Of a DNA stretch of 64,000 nt, positions 46,364 to 60,300 are shown in pieces; the stretch's first letter is position 1, and each line of letters begins with the position of its first letter. The stretch lies in assembly GCA_026874595.1 (NCBI GenBank), contig CM049313.1:65664159-65728158 (forward strand). The letters are read 5' to 3'. A program made the translations under genes and the position numbers. Origin of the DNA: Sipunculus nudus (Eukaryota > Annelida > Sipuncula > Golfingiida > Sipunculidae). A model generated the notes under the pieces. The model searched no databases. It was not told the origin of the DNA and was given only the letters and a program-made list of their open reading frames with translations.

Positions 46364-48345
46364 AGAGAGGCAGAGAGAAGTAGCGGTTATTTTTTACTGG
46401 GTGGATTGATGCTACTCACTGAAGCTAAGAAAGAAAAACAGAGACAAGAAAATATTGTGTCCACGCAGGCATCAAGGTCGAATATAGTGGTATAAAGAAT
46501 TAAAAGTGAATGATATGGGAACCATATCAAAAGAATTTGCTTGGAATGGTACTTTTTATTTTGTAATATCCAGATTGTGGAAATATGGACATTGCTATGC
46601 GTCATTATTATTTGATACATCTGCCGCCTTTTTTTATGAATCTATAAAGTTAATGTGCATTTTGGTTTACTTCTCAAAAACGGTTTACCTGCTTCCGCTT
46701 TGACTTGGCCCTCTGAATTATGCACACATATATTCGGTGTGCTCTTCAAAAAAAATGTTTGTCTTCTTTTGCCCGATTATATATATTTTTATCTGTATAA
46801 TAAATCATTTTAATATTTGCCACTAAGGATGCCCTTTTTCTTTTCCTGCTTAAGACCTCAACAATTATTATCATGCCCAGGCCATACATATTCCAGGGTC
46901 TCGATGTTTGGTTTTCGTGTATTCCGTGGTCACTGTTCCGCTATAAGCTATACATGAGCCTCTAAAGCCTCTAAAAGAAATTACTCTCCCGCAAAGAAGT
47001 AAAGGTTTAAAAAAAGACCGCATGACTTCGCATTCAAATACGAGTGCTTTTCCAGTTGGGTCAATACGGAGTATATAAACCACTGATTTGCCTTTCCTGG
47101 GTTTCCTGTTGGTTTCTTTACATCAATATATGTTTTAGAAAAAAATCTATAAAATAGTACCGATTTTCGTTTTCTTCCACTATGGTTAACCTTCATTCTT
47201 CCGCTCATATCTGCTTCTCAGAATTCCAAACACGCAATTTATTTTCTTTTGCGTTTTGATCATTAGTTTACCAATTGGCCAATAATAAATAACTTCAGAT
47301 GTTTTCACTAATCGTACCATTTTCTCTGAGCTTGAGCTTGAGCCGAAAACACTTTTGCCTCCCCGCGTGTCATGACCGTGTCACGCTTTTAAGGGCGGGG
47401 TGGGAATGTCGTGTATGTCGCACTTACTGGACCATTTTATTACCCTTCATTATATATCTTCGGATAGAATTTGATGTTTCCCCGAATGGCATTGAATGTC
47501 TTGCTGAAAACCAATGGGCCTGCCCTTCCTCCATCCTATTTTGCATTTAATACCGTGGGACTGACCAAGATTAATTTAATTCACAACAGGTCTTTTCAGG
47601 TCAGTTACAACCAAAAAAAATGTTTTCTGTTCACCAAGGGTTGTCGTTAAAGAAAGATGGTCTATCAGACATGGTCCACTGTAGTCCAAAGACAGTTGCA
47701 AGGCTGTCGATTAATAACTTGTATAACATAAGCTGCAACGAGTCGCTCAACTACAAACAGGTAGACGATTGTTGTCGGGCGATGTTCGTCTCATCGTATT
47801 AAACTTTTTTTAACATCATCTAAGGCTGTGACATATAACATGTAATATTTGGAGGCAACTGTTCCAAAAAATTCGTAGATATTCGCCACAACCGCATGTT
47901 TCCAGTCATGTATCACAGATAACCAAACTAGAGGTGTTAACTTACTTGGGCTTTAATTAATTCAACACCCATCCTCCTATATAGCCGATATTTATACCCT
48001 AGTATAACGTCAGAAAAAAAAACTTCCAGTGCTCTCAGTCCATTTCCAACGCATGGAAATAAGACTGGGCAAAGGTCAACCGTTGACTTCAATGATTCCA
48101 GCAAACCACTCATTTCCAAGACGACCATGACGGTCCACGAAAAATACCTCCGCCCCAAATTAATCCAGGAAGTGACCCTTTCTCATTCTAGGCCAGGCGC
48201 TCTTTCTACAAGGGACCCATATGTTTGCAGATAATGAATGCAGCGCTTTTTAGGCAAACCGACTTTAATAAGAGTCAGGGGGTCCAGTGGTGCTGCAACG
48301 CCGATTTTTTTTACGGATTCAATTTCAAACTAATTTTCCCCGGCC
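45561..48345. other. Non-coding spacer with (GT)n(GA)n
   Basis: (GT)n followed by (GA)n at about 46306-46358. Several short frames on both strands, none with a recognisable domain. Nothing marks the approach to the large array at 48346. Confidence 0.4.
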
Positions 48346-51300
48346 GTGAGCATTTTTCTCATTAGTCGTCCTGCTTTAGACCACATCCACTTTCTCATTA
48401 GTCGTCCTGGGTTGAACCACATCCAATTTCTCATTTGTCGTCCTGGGTTAGACCACATCCAACTTCCCATCTGTCGTCCTTGTTCGGACCACATCCACTT
48501 TCTCATTAGTCGTCCTGGGACGGACCACATCCATTTTCTCATTTGTCGTCCTGGTTCGGACCACATCCACCTTCTCATTAGTTGTCCTGGTTCGGACCAC
48601 ATCCACCTTCTTATTTGTCGTCTTATTCGGACCACATCAACTTTCTCATTAGTCGTCCTGGGTCGGACCACATCCACCTTCTCATTTGTCGTCCTAGTTC
48701 GGACCACATCCACTTTCTCATATGTCGTCCTGGTTCGGACCACATCCACCTTCTCATTAGTCGTCCTGGGTCGGATGACATCCACTTTCTCATATGTCGT
48801 CCTGGTTCGGACCACATCCACTTTCTCATTCGTCGTCCTGGTTCGGACTACATCCACTTTCTCATTCGTCGTCCTGGGTCGGACCACACCCACTTTCTAA
48901 TTCGTCGTCCTGGGTCAGACCACATCCACTTTCTCATTAGTCGTCCTGGTTCGGACCACATCCACTTTCTCATATGTCGTCCTGGTTCGGACCACATCCA
49001 CTTTCTCATATGTCGTCCTGGTTCGGACCATATCCACCTTCTCATTAGTCGCCCTGGGTCGGACCACATCCACTTTCTCATATGTCGTCCTGGTTCGGAC
49101 CACATCCACTTTCTCATATGTGGTCCTGGTTCGGACCACATCCACTTTCTCATTATGCGTCCTGGTTCGGACTACATCCACTTTCTCATTAGTCGTCCTG
49201 GTTCGGACCACATCCACTTTCTCAAATGTCGTCCTGGTTCGGACCACATCCACCTTCTCATTAGTCGTCCTGGGTCGGACCACATGTACTTTCTCATTAG
49301 TCGTCCTGGTTTAGACCACATCCACTTTCTCATTAGTCGTCCTGGGTTGAACCACATCCATTTTCTCATTTGTCGTCCTGGGTTAGACGACATCCAACTT
49401 CCCATCTGTCGTCCTGGTTCATACCACATCCACTTTCTCATTAGTCGTCCTGGGACGGACCACATCCATTTTCTCATTTGTCGTCCTGGTTCGGACCACA
49501 TCCACCTTCTCATTAGTTGTCCTGGGTCGGACCATATCCACCTTCTCATTTGTCGTCCTGGTTCGGACCACATCCACCTTCTTATTTGTCGTCTTATTCG
49601 GACCACATCAACTTTCTCATTAGTCGTCCTGGGTCGGACCACATACACCTTCTCATTTGTCGTCCTGGTTCGGACACATCCACTTTCTCATATGTCGTCC
49701 TGGTTCGGACCACATCCACCTTCTCATTAGTCGTCCTGGGTCGGATGACATCCACTTTCTCATATGTCGTCCTGGTTCGGACCACATCCACTTTCTCATT
49801 CGTCGTCCTGGTTCGGACTAGATCCACTTTCTCATTCGTCGTCCTGGGTCGGACCACACCCACTTTCTAATTCGTCGTCCTGGGTCAGACCACATCCACT
49901 TTCTCATTAGTCGTCCTGGTTCGGACCACATCCATTTTCTCATATGTCGTCCTGGTTCGGACCACATCCACTTTCTCATATGTCGTCCTGGTTCGGACCA
50001 TATCCACCTTCTCATTAGTCGCCCTGGTTCGGACCACATCCACTTTCTCATATGTCGTCCTGGTTCGGACCAAATCCACTTTCTCATATGTCGTCCTGGT
50101 TCGGACCACATCCACTTTCTCATTATGCGTCCTGGTTCGGACCACATCCACTTTCTCATATGTCGTCCTGGTTCGGACAACATCCACCTTCTCATTAGTC
50201 GTCCTGGGTCGGACCACATCCACTTTCTCATTAGTCGTCCTGGTTTAGACCACATCCACTTTCTCATTAGTCGTCCTGGGTTGAACCACATCCATTTTCT
50301 CATTTGTCGTCCTGGGTTAGACCACATCCAACTTCCCATCTGTCGTCCCGGTTCGGACCACATCCACTTTTTCATTAGTCGTCCTGGGACGGACCACATC
50401 CATTTTCTCATTTGTCGTCCTGGTTCGGACCACATCCACCTTCTCATTAGTCGTCCTGGTTCGGACCACATCCACCTTCTTATTTGTCGTCTTATTCGGA
50501 CCACATCAACTTTCTCATTAGTCGTCCTGGGTCGGACCACATCCACCTTCTCATATGTCGTCCTGGTTCGGACCATATCCACCTTCTCATTAGTCGCCCT
50601 GGTTCGGACCACATCCACTTTCTCATATGTCGTCCTGGTTCGGACCACATCCACTTTCTCATATGTCGTCCTGGTTCGGACCACATCCACTTTCTCATTA
50701 TGCGTCCTGGTTCGGACCACATCCACTTTCTCATTAGTCGTCCTGGTTCGGACCACATCCACTTTCTCATATGTCGTCCTGGTTCGGACCACATCCACCT
50801 TCTCATTAGTCGTCCTGGGTCGGACCACATCCACTTTCTCATTAGTCGTCCTGGTTTAGACCACATCCACTTTCTCATAAGTCGTCCTGGGTTGAACCAC
50901 ATCCATTTTCTCATTTGTCGTCCTGGGTTAGACCACATCCAACTTCCCATCTGTCGTCCTGGTTCGGACCACATCCACTTTCTCATTAGTCGTCCTGGGA
51001 CGGACCACATCCATTTTCTCATTTGTCGTCCTGGTTCGGACCACATCCACCTTCTCATTAGTCGTCCTGGGTCGGACCATATCCACCTTCTCATTTGTCG
51101 TCCTGGTTCGGACCACATCCACCTTCTTATTTGTCGTCTTATTCGGACCACATCAACTTTCTCATTAGTCGTCCTGGGTCGGACCACATCCACCTTCTCC
51201 TTTGTCGTCCTTGTTCGGACCACATCCACTTTCTCATATGTGGTCCTGGTTCGGACCACATCCACTTTCTCATTATGCGTCCTGGTTCGGACTACATCCA

Positions 51301-54300
51301 CTTTCTCATTAGTCGTCCTGGTTCGGACCACATCCACTTTCTCATATGTCGTCCTGGTTCGGACCACATCCACCTTCTCATTAGTCGTCCTGGGTCGGAC
51401 CACATGTACTTTCTCATTAGTCGTCCTGGTTTAGACCACATCCACTTTCTCATTAGTCGTCCTGGGTTGAACCACATCCATTTTCTCATTTGTCGTCCTG
51501 GGTTAGACGACATCCAACTTCCCATCTGTCGTCCTGGTTCGTACCACATCCACTTTCTCATTAGTCGTCCTGGGACGGACCACATCCATTTTCTCATTTG
51601 TCGTCCTGGTTCGGACCACATCCACCTTCTCATTAGTTGTCCTGGGTCGGACCATATCCACCTTCTCATTTGTCGTCCTGGTTCGGACCACATCCACCTT
51701 CTTATTTGTCGTCTTATTCGGACCACATCAACTTTCTCATTAGTCGTCCTGGGTCGGACCACATCCACCTTCTCATTTGTCGTCCTGGTTCGGACCACAT
51801 CCACTTTCTCATATGTCGTCCTGGTTCGGACCACATCCACCTTCTCATTAGTCGTCCTGGGTCGGATGACATCCACTTTCTCATATGTCGTCCTGGTTCG
51901 GACCACATCCACTTTCTCATTCGTCGTCCTGGTTCGTACCACATCCACTTTCTCATTAGTCGTCCTGGGACGGACCACATCCATTTTCTCATTTGTCGTC
52001 CTGGTTCGGACCACATCCACCTTCTCATTAGTTGTCCTGGGTCGGACCATATCCACCTTCTCATTTGTCGTCCTGGTTCGGACCACATCCACCTTCTTAT
52101 TTGTCGTCTTATTCGGACCACATCAACTTTCTCATTAGTCGTCCTGGGTCGGACCACATCCACCTTCTCATTTGTCGTCCTGGTTCGGACCACATCCACT
52201 TTCTCATATGTCGTCCTGGTTCGGACCACATCCACCTTCTCATTAGTCGTCCTGGGTCGGATGACATCCACTTTCTCATATGTCGTCCTGGTTCGGACCA
52301 CATCCACTTTCTCATTCGTCGTCCTGGTTCGGACTACATCCACTTTCTCATTCGTCGTCCTGGGTCGGACCACACCCACTTTCTAATTCGTCGTCCTGGG
52401 TCAGACCACATCCACTTTCTCATTAGTCGTCCTGGTTCGGACCACATCCATTTTCTCATATGTCGTCCTGGTTCGGACCACATCCACTTTCTCATATGTC
52501 GTCCTGGTTCGGACCATATCCACCTTCTCATTAGTCGCCCTGGTTCGGACCACATCCACTTTCTCATATGTCGTCCTGGTTCGGACCAAATCCACTTTCT
52601 CATATGTCGTCCTGGTTCGGACCACATCCACTTTCTCATTATGCGTCCTGGTTCGGACCACATCCACTTTCTCATATGTCGTCCTGGTTCGGACAACATC
52701 CACCTTCTCATTAGTCGTCCTGGGTCGGACCACATCCACTTTCTCATTAGTCGTCCTGGTTTAGACCACATCCACTTTCTCATTAGTCGTCCTGGGTTGA
52801 ACCACATCCATTTTCTCATTTGTCGTCCTGGGTTAGACCACATCCAACTTCCCATCTGTCGTCCCGGTTCGGACCACATCCACTTTTTCATTAGTCGTCC
52901 TGGGACGGACCACATCCATTTTCTCATTTGTCGTCCTGGTTCGGACCACATCCACCTTCTCATTAGTCGTCCTGGTTCGGACCACATCCACCTTCTTATT
53001 TGTCGTCTTATTCGGACCACATCAACTTTCTCATTAGTCGTCCTGGGTCGGACCACATCCACCTTCTCATATGTCGTCCTGGTTCGGACCATATCCACCT
53101 TCTCATTAGTCGCCCTGGTTCGGACCACATCCACTTTCTCATATGTCGTCCTGGTTCGGACCACATCCACTTTCTCATATGTCGTCCTGGTTCGGACCAC
53201 ATCCACTTTCTTATTATGCGTCCTGGTTCGGACCACATCCACTTTCTCATTAGTCGTCCTGGTTCGGACCACATCCACTTTCTCATATGTCGTCCTGGTT
53301 CGGACCACATCCACCTTCTCATTAGTCGTCCTGGGTCGGACCACATCCACTTTCTCATTAGTCGTCCTGGATTAGACCACATCCACTTTCTCATAAGTCG
53401 TCCTGGGTTGAACCACATCCATTTTCTCATTTGTCGTCCTGGGTTAGACCACATCCAACTTCCCATCTGTCGTCCTGGTTCGGACCACATCCACTTTCTC
53501 ATTAGTCGTCCTGGGACGGACCACATCCATTTTCTCATTTGTCGTCCTGGTTCGGACCACATCCACCTTCTCATTAGTCGTCCTGGGTCGGACCATATCC
53601 ACCTTCTCATTTGTCGTCCTGGTTCGGACCACATCCACCTTCTTATTTGTCGTCTTATTCGGACCACATCAACTTTCTCATTAGTCGTCCTGGGTCGGAC
53701 CACATCCACCTTCTCATTTGTCGTCCTTGTTCGGACCACATCCACTTTCTCATATGTCGTCCTGGTTCGGACCACATCCACCTTCTCATTAGTCGTCCTG
53801 GGTCGGATGACATGCACTTTCTCATATGTCGTCCTGGTTCGGACCACATCCACTTTCTCATTCGTCGCCCTGGTTCGGACTACATCCACTTTCTCATTCG
53901 TCGTCCTGGGTCGGACCACACCCACTTTCTAATTCGTTGTCCTGGGTCAGACCACATCCACTTTCTCATTAGTCGTCCTGGTTCGGACCACATCCACTTT
54001 ATCATATGTCGTCCTGGTTCGGACCACATCCACTTTCTCATATGTCGTCCTGGTTCGGACCATATCCACCTTCTCATTAGTCGCCCTGGGTCGGACCACA
54101 TCCACTTTCTCATATGTCGTCCTCGTTCGGACCACATCCACTTTCTCATATGTCGTCCTGGTTCGGACCACATCCACCTTCTCATTAGTCGTCCTGGGTC
54201 GGACCACATCCACTTTCTCATTAGTCGTCCTGGTTTAGACCACATCCACTTTCTCATAAGTCGTCCTGGGTTGAACCACATCCATTTTCTCATTTGTCGT

Positions 54301-57300
54301 CCTGGGTTAGACCACATCCAACTTCCCATCTGTCGTCCTGGTTCGGACCACATCCACTTTCTCATTAGTCGTCCTGGGACGGACCACATCCATTTTCTCA
54401 TTTGTCGTCCTGGTTCGGACCACATCCACCTTCTCATTAGTCGTCCTGGGTCGGACCATATCCACCTTCTCATTTGTCGTCCTGGTTCGGACCACATCCA
54501 CCTTCTTATTTGTCGTCTTATTCGGACCACATCAACTTTCTCATTAGTCGTCCTGGGTCGGACCACATCCACCTTCTCATTTGTCGTCCTTGTTCGGACC
54601 ACATCCACTTTCTCATATGTCGTCCTGGTTCGGACCACATCCACCTTCTCATTAGTCGTCCTGGGTCGGATGACATGCACTTTCTCATATGTCGTCCTGG
54701 TTCGGACCACATCCACTTTCTCATTCGTCGCCCTGGTTCGGATTACATTTACTCTCTCATTCGTCGTCCTGGGTCGGACCACACCCACTTTCTAATTCGT
54801 CGTCCTGGGTCAGACCACATCCACTTTCTCATTAGTCGTCCTGGTTCGGACCACATCCACTTTATCATATGTCGTCCTGGTTCGGACCACATCCACTTTC
54901 TCATATGTCGTCCTGGTTCGGACCATATCCACCTTCTCATTAGTCGCCCTGGGTCGGACCACATCCACTTTCTCATATGTCGTCCTCGTTCGGACCACAT
55001 CCACTTTCTCATATGTCGTCCTGGTTCGGACCACATCCACTTTCTCATTATGCGTCCTGGTTCGGACTACATCCACTTTCTCATTAGTCGTCCTGTTTCG
55101 GACCACATCCACTTTCTCATATGTCGTCCTGGTTCGGACCACATCCACCTTCTCATTAGTCGTCCTGGGTCGGACCACATCCACTTTCTCATATGTCGTC
55201 CCGGTTCGGACCATATCCACTTTCTCATTAGTCGTCCTGGTTCGGACCACATCCACCTTCTCATATGTCGTCCTGGTTCGGACCACATCCACCTTCTCAT
55301 TAGTCGTCCTGGGTCGGATGACATCCACTTTCTCATATGTCGTCCTGGTTCGGACAACATCCACTTTCTCATTCGTCGTCCTGGTTCGGACTACATCCAC
55401 TTTCTCATTCGTCGTCCTGGGTCGGACCACATCCACTTTCTAATTCGTCGTCCTGGGTCAGACCACATCCACTTTCTCATTAGTCGTCCTGGTTTGGACC
55501 ACATCCATTTTCTCATATGTCGTCCTGGTTCGGACCACATCCACTTTCTCATATATCGTCCTGGTTCGGACCATATCCACCTTCTCATTAGTCGCCCTGG
55601 TTCGGACCACATCCACTTTCTCATATGTCGTCCTGGTTCGGACCACATCCACTTTCTCATATGTCGTCCTGGTTCGGACCATATCCACTTTCTCATTATG
55701 CGTCCTGGTTCGGACCACATCCACTTTCTCATTAGTCGTCCTGGTTCGGACCACATCCACTTTCTAATATGTCGTCCTGGTTCGACCACATCCACCTTCT
55801 CATTAGTCGTCCTGGGTCGGACCACATCCACTTTCTCATTAGTCGTCCTGGTTTAGACCACATCCACTTTCTCATTAGTCGTCCTGGGTTGAACCACATC
55901 CATTTTCTCATTTGTCGTCCTGGTTTAGACCACATACAACTTCCCATCTGTCGTCCTGGTTCGGACCACATCCACTTTCTCATTAGTCGTCCTGGGACGG
56001 ACCACATCCATTTTCTCATTTGTCGTCCTGGTTGGGACCACATCCACCTTCTCATTAGTCGTCCTGGGTCGGACCATATCCACCTTCTCATTTGTCGTCC
56101 TGGTTCGGACCACATCCACCTTCTTATTTGTCGTCTTATTCGGACCACATCAACTTTCTCATTAGTCGTCCTGGGTCGGACCACATCCACCTTCTCATTT
56201 GTCGTCCTGGTTCGGACCACATCCACTTTCTCATATGTCGTCCTGGTTCGGACCACATCCACCTTCTCATTAGTCGTCCTGGGTCGGATGACATCCACTT
56301 TCTCATATGTCGTCCTGGTTCGGACCACATCCACTTTCTCATTCGTCGCCCTGGTTCGGACTACATCCACTTTCTCATTCGTCGTCCTGGGTCGGACCAC
56401 ACCCACTTTCTAATTCGTCGTCCTGGGTCAGACCACATCCACTTTCTCATTAGTCGTCCTGGTTCGGACCACATCCACTTTCTCATATGTCGTCCTGGTT
56501 CGGACCACATCCACTTTCTCATATGTCATCCTGGTTCGGACCATATCCACCTTCTCATTAGTCGCCCTGGGTCGGACCACATCCACTTTCTCATATGTCG
56601 TCCTCGTTCGGACCACATCCACTTTCTCATATGTCGTCCTGGTTCGGACCACATCCACTTTCTCATTATGCGTCCTGGTTCGGACCACATCCACTTTCTC
56701 ATTAGTCGTCCTGGTTCGGACCACATCCACTTTCTCATATGTCGTCCTGGTTCGGACCACATCCACCTTCTCATTAGTCGTCCTGGGTCGGACCACATCC
56801 ACTTTCTCATATGTCGTCCCGGTTCGGACCACATCCACTTTCTCATTAGTCGTCCTGGTTCGGACCACATCCACTTTCTAATTCGTCGTCCTGGTTCGGA
56901 CCACATCCACTTTCTCATATGTCGTCCTGGTTCGGACCACATCCACTTTCTCATTAGTCGTCCTGGTTCGGACCACATCCACTTTCTCATATGTCGTCCT
57001 GGTTCGGACCACATCCACTTTCTCATATGTCGTCCTGGTTCGGACCACATCCACCTTCTCATTAGTCGTCCTGATTCGGACCACATCCACTTTCTCATAT
57101 GTCGTCCTGGTTCGGACCACATCCACTTTCTCATATGTCGTCCTGGTTCGGACCACATCCACTTTCTCATTTGTCGTCCTGGGTCGGACCACATCCACTT
57201 TCTCATTAGTCGTCCTGGTTCGGACCACATCCACTTTCTTATTAGTCGTCCTGGTTCGGACCATATCCACCTTCTCATTTGTCGTCCTGGGTCGGACCAC

Positions 57301-60300
57301 ATCCACTTTCTCATTAGTCGTCCTGGGTCGGACCACATCCACTTTCTCATTCGTCGTCCTGGTTCGGACCACATCCACTTTCTCATTAGTCATCCTGGGT
57401 CGGACCACATCCACTTTCTCATTAGTCGTCCTGGTTCGGACCACATCTACTTTCTCATTAGTCGTCCTGGTTCGGACCACATCCACGTTCTCATTTGTCG
57501 TCCTGGGTCGGACCACATCCACTTTCTCATTAGTCGTCCTGGGTCGGACCACATCCACTTTCTCATTAGTCGTCCTGGTTCGGACCACATCCACTTTCTC
57601 ATTAGTCGTCTTGGTTCGGACCACATCCACGTTCTCATTTGTCGTCTTGGTTCGGACCACATCCACCTTCTCATTAGTCGCCCTGGTTCGGACCACATCC
57701 ACTTTCTCATATGTCGTCCTGGTTCGGACCACATCCACTTTCTCATTATGCGTCCTGGTTCGGACCACATCCACTTTCTCATATGTCGTCCTGGTTCGGA
57801 CCACATCCACCTTCTCATTAGTCGTCCTGGGTCGGACCACATCCACTTTCTCATTAGTCGTCCTGGTTTAGACCACATCCACTTTCTCATTAGTCGTCCT
57901 GGGTAGAACCACATCCATTTTCTCATTTGTCGTCCTGGGTCGGACCACATCCACTTTCTCATATGTCGTCCTGGTTCGGACCACATCCACCTTCTCATTA
58001 GTCGTCCTGGGTCGGACCACATCCACTTTCTCATTAGTCGTCCTGGTTTAGACCACATCCACTTTCTCATTAGTCGTCCTGGGTTGAACCACATCCATTT
58101 TCTCATTTGTCGTCCTGGGTTAGACCACATCCAACTTCCCATCTGTCGTCCTGGTTCGGACCTCATCCACTTTCTCATTAGTCGTCCTGGGACGGACCAC
58201 ATCCATTTTCTCATTTGTCATCCTGGTTCGGACCACATCTACCTTCTCATTAGTCGTCCTGGTTCGGACCACATCCACCTTCTTATTTGTCGTCTTATTC
58301 GGACCACATCAACTTTCTCATTAGTCGTCCTGGGTTGGACCACATCCACCTTCTCATATGTCGTCCTGGTTCGGACCACATCCACCTTCTCATTAGTCGT
58401 CCTGGGTCGGATGACATCCACTTTCTCATATGTCGTCCTGGTTCGGACCACATCCACTTTCTCATTCGTCGTCCTGGTTCGGACTACATCCACTTTCTCA
58501 TTCGTCGTCCTGGGTCGGACCACACCCACTTTCTAATTCGTCGTCCTGGGTCAGACCACATCAACTTTCTCATTAGTCGTCCTGGTTCGGACCACATCCA
58601 TTTTCTCATATGTCGTCCTGGTTCGGACCACATGCACTTTCTCATATGTCGTCCTGGTTCGGACCATATCCACCTTCTCATTAGTCGCCCTGGTTCGGAC
58701 CACATCCACTTTGTCATATGTCGTCCTGGTTCGGACCACATCCACTTTCTCATATGTCGTCCTGGTTCGGCCCACATCCACTTTCTCATTATGCGTCCTG
58801 GTTCGGACCACATCCACTTTCTCATTAGTCGTCCTGGTTCGGACCACATCCACTTTCTCATATGTCGTCCTGGTTCGGACCACATCCACCTTCTCATTAG
58901 TCGTCCTGGGTCGGACCACATCCACTTTCTCATTAGTCGTCCTGGTTTAGACCACATCCACTTTCTCATTAGACGTCCTGGGTTGAACCACATCCATTTT
59001 CTCATTTGTCGTCCTGGGTTAGACCACATCCAACTTCCCATCTGTCGTCCTGGTTCGGACCACATCCACTTTCTCATTAGTCGTCCTGGGACGGACCACA
59101 TCCATTTTCTCATTTGTCGTCCTGGTTCGGACCACATCCACCTTCTCATTAGTCGTCCTGGGTCGGACCATATCCACCTTCTCATTTGTCGTCCTGGTTC
59201 GGACCACATCCACCTTCTTATTTGTCGTCTTATTCGGACCACATCAACTTTCTCATTAGTCGTCCTGGGTCGGACCACATCCACCTTCTCATTTGTCGTC
59301 CTGGTTCGGACCACATCCACTTTCTCATATGTCGTCCTGGTTCGGACCACATCCACCTTCTCATTTGTCGTCCTAGGTCGGATGACATCCACTTTCTCAT
59401 ATGTCGTCCTGGTTCGGACCACATCCACTTTCTCATTCGTCGCCCTGGTTCGGACTACATCCACTTTCTCATTCGTCGTCCTGGGTCGGACCACACCCAC
59501 TTTCTAATTCGTCGTCCTGGGTCAGACCACATCCACTTTCTCATTAGTCGTCCTGGTTCGGACCACATCCACTTTCTCATATGTCGTCCTGGTTCGGTCC
59601 ACATCCACTTTCTCATATGTCGTCCTGGTTCGGACCATATCCACCTTCTCATTAGTCGCCCTAGGTCGGACCACATCCACTTTCTCATATGTCGTCCTCG
59701 TTCGGACCACATCCACTTTCTCATATGTCGTCCTGGTTCGGACCACATCCACTTTCTCATTATGCGTCCTGGTTCGGACCACATCCACTTTCTCATTAGT
59801 CGTCCTGGTTCGGACCACATCCACTTTCTGATATGTCTCACTGGTTCGGACCACATCCACCTTCTCATTAGTCGTCCTGGGTCGGACCACATCCACTTTC
59901 TCATATGTCGTCCCGGTTCGGACCACATCCACTTTCTCATTAGTCGTCCTGGTTCGGACCACATCCACTTTCTAATTCGTCGTCCTGGTTCGGACCACAT
60001 CCACTTTCTCATATGTCGTCCTGGTTCGGACCACATCCACTTTCTCATTAGTCGTCCTGGTTCGGACCACATCCACTTTCTCATATGTCGTCCTGGTTCG
60101 GACCACATCCACTTTCTCATATGTCGTTCTGGTTCGGGCCACATCCACCTTCTCATTAGTCGTCCTGATTCGGACCACATCCACTTTCTCATATGTCGTC
60201 CTGGTTCGGACCACATCCACTTTCTCATATGTCGTCCTGGTTCGGACCACATCCACTTTCTCATTCGTCGTCCTGGGTCGGACCACATCCACTTTCTCAT

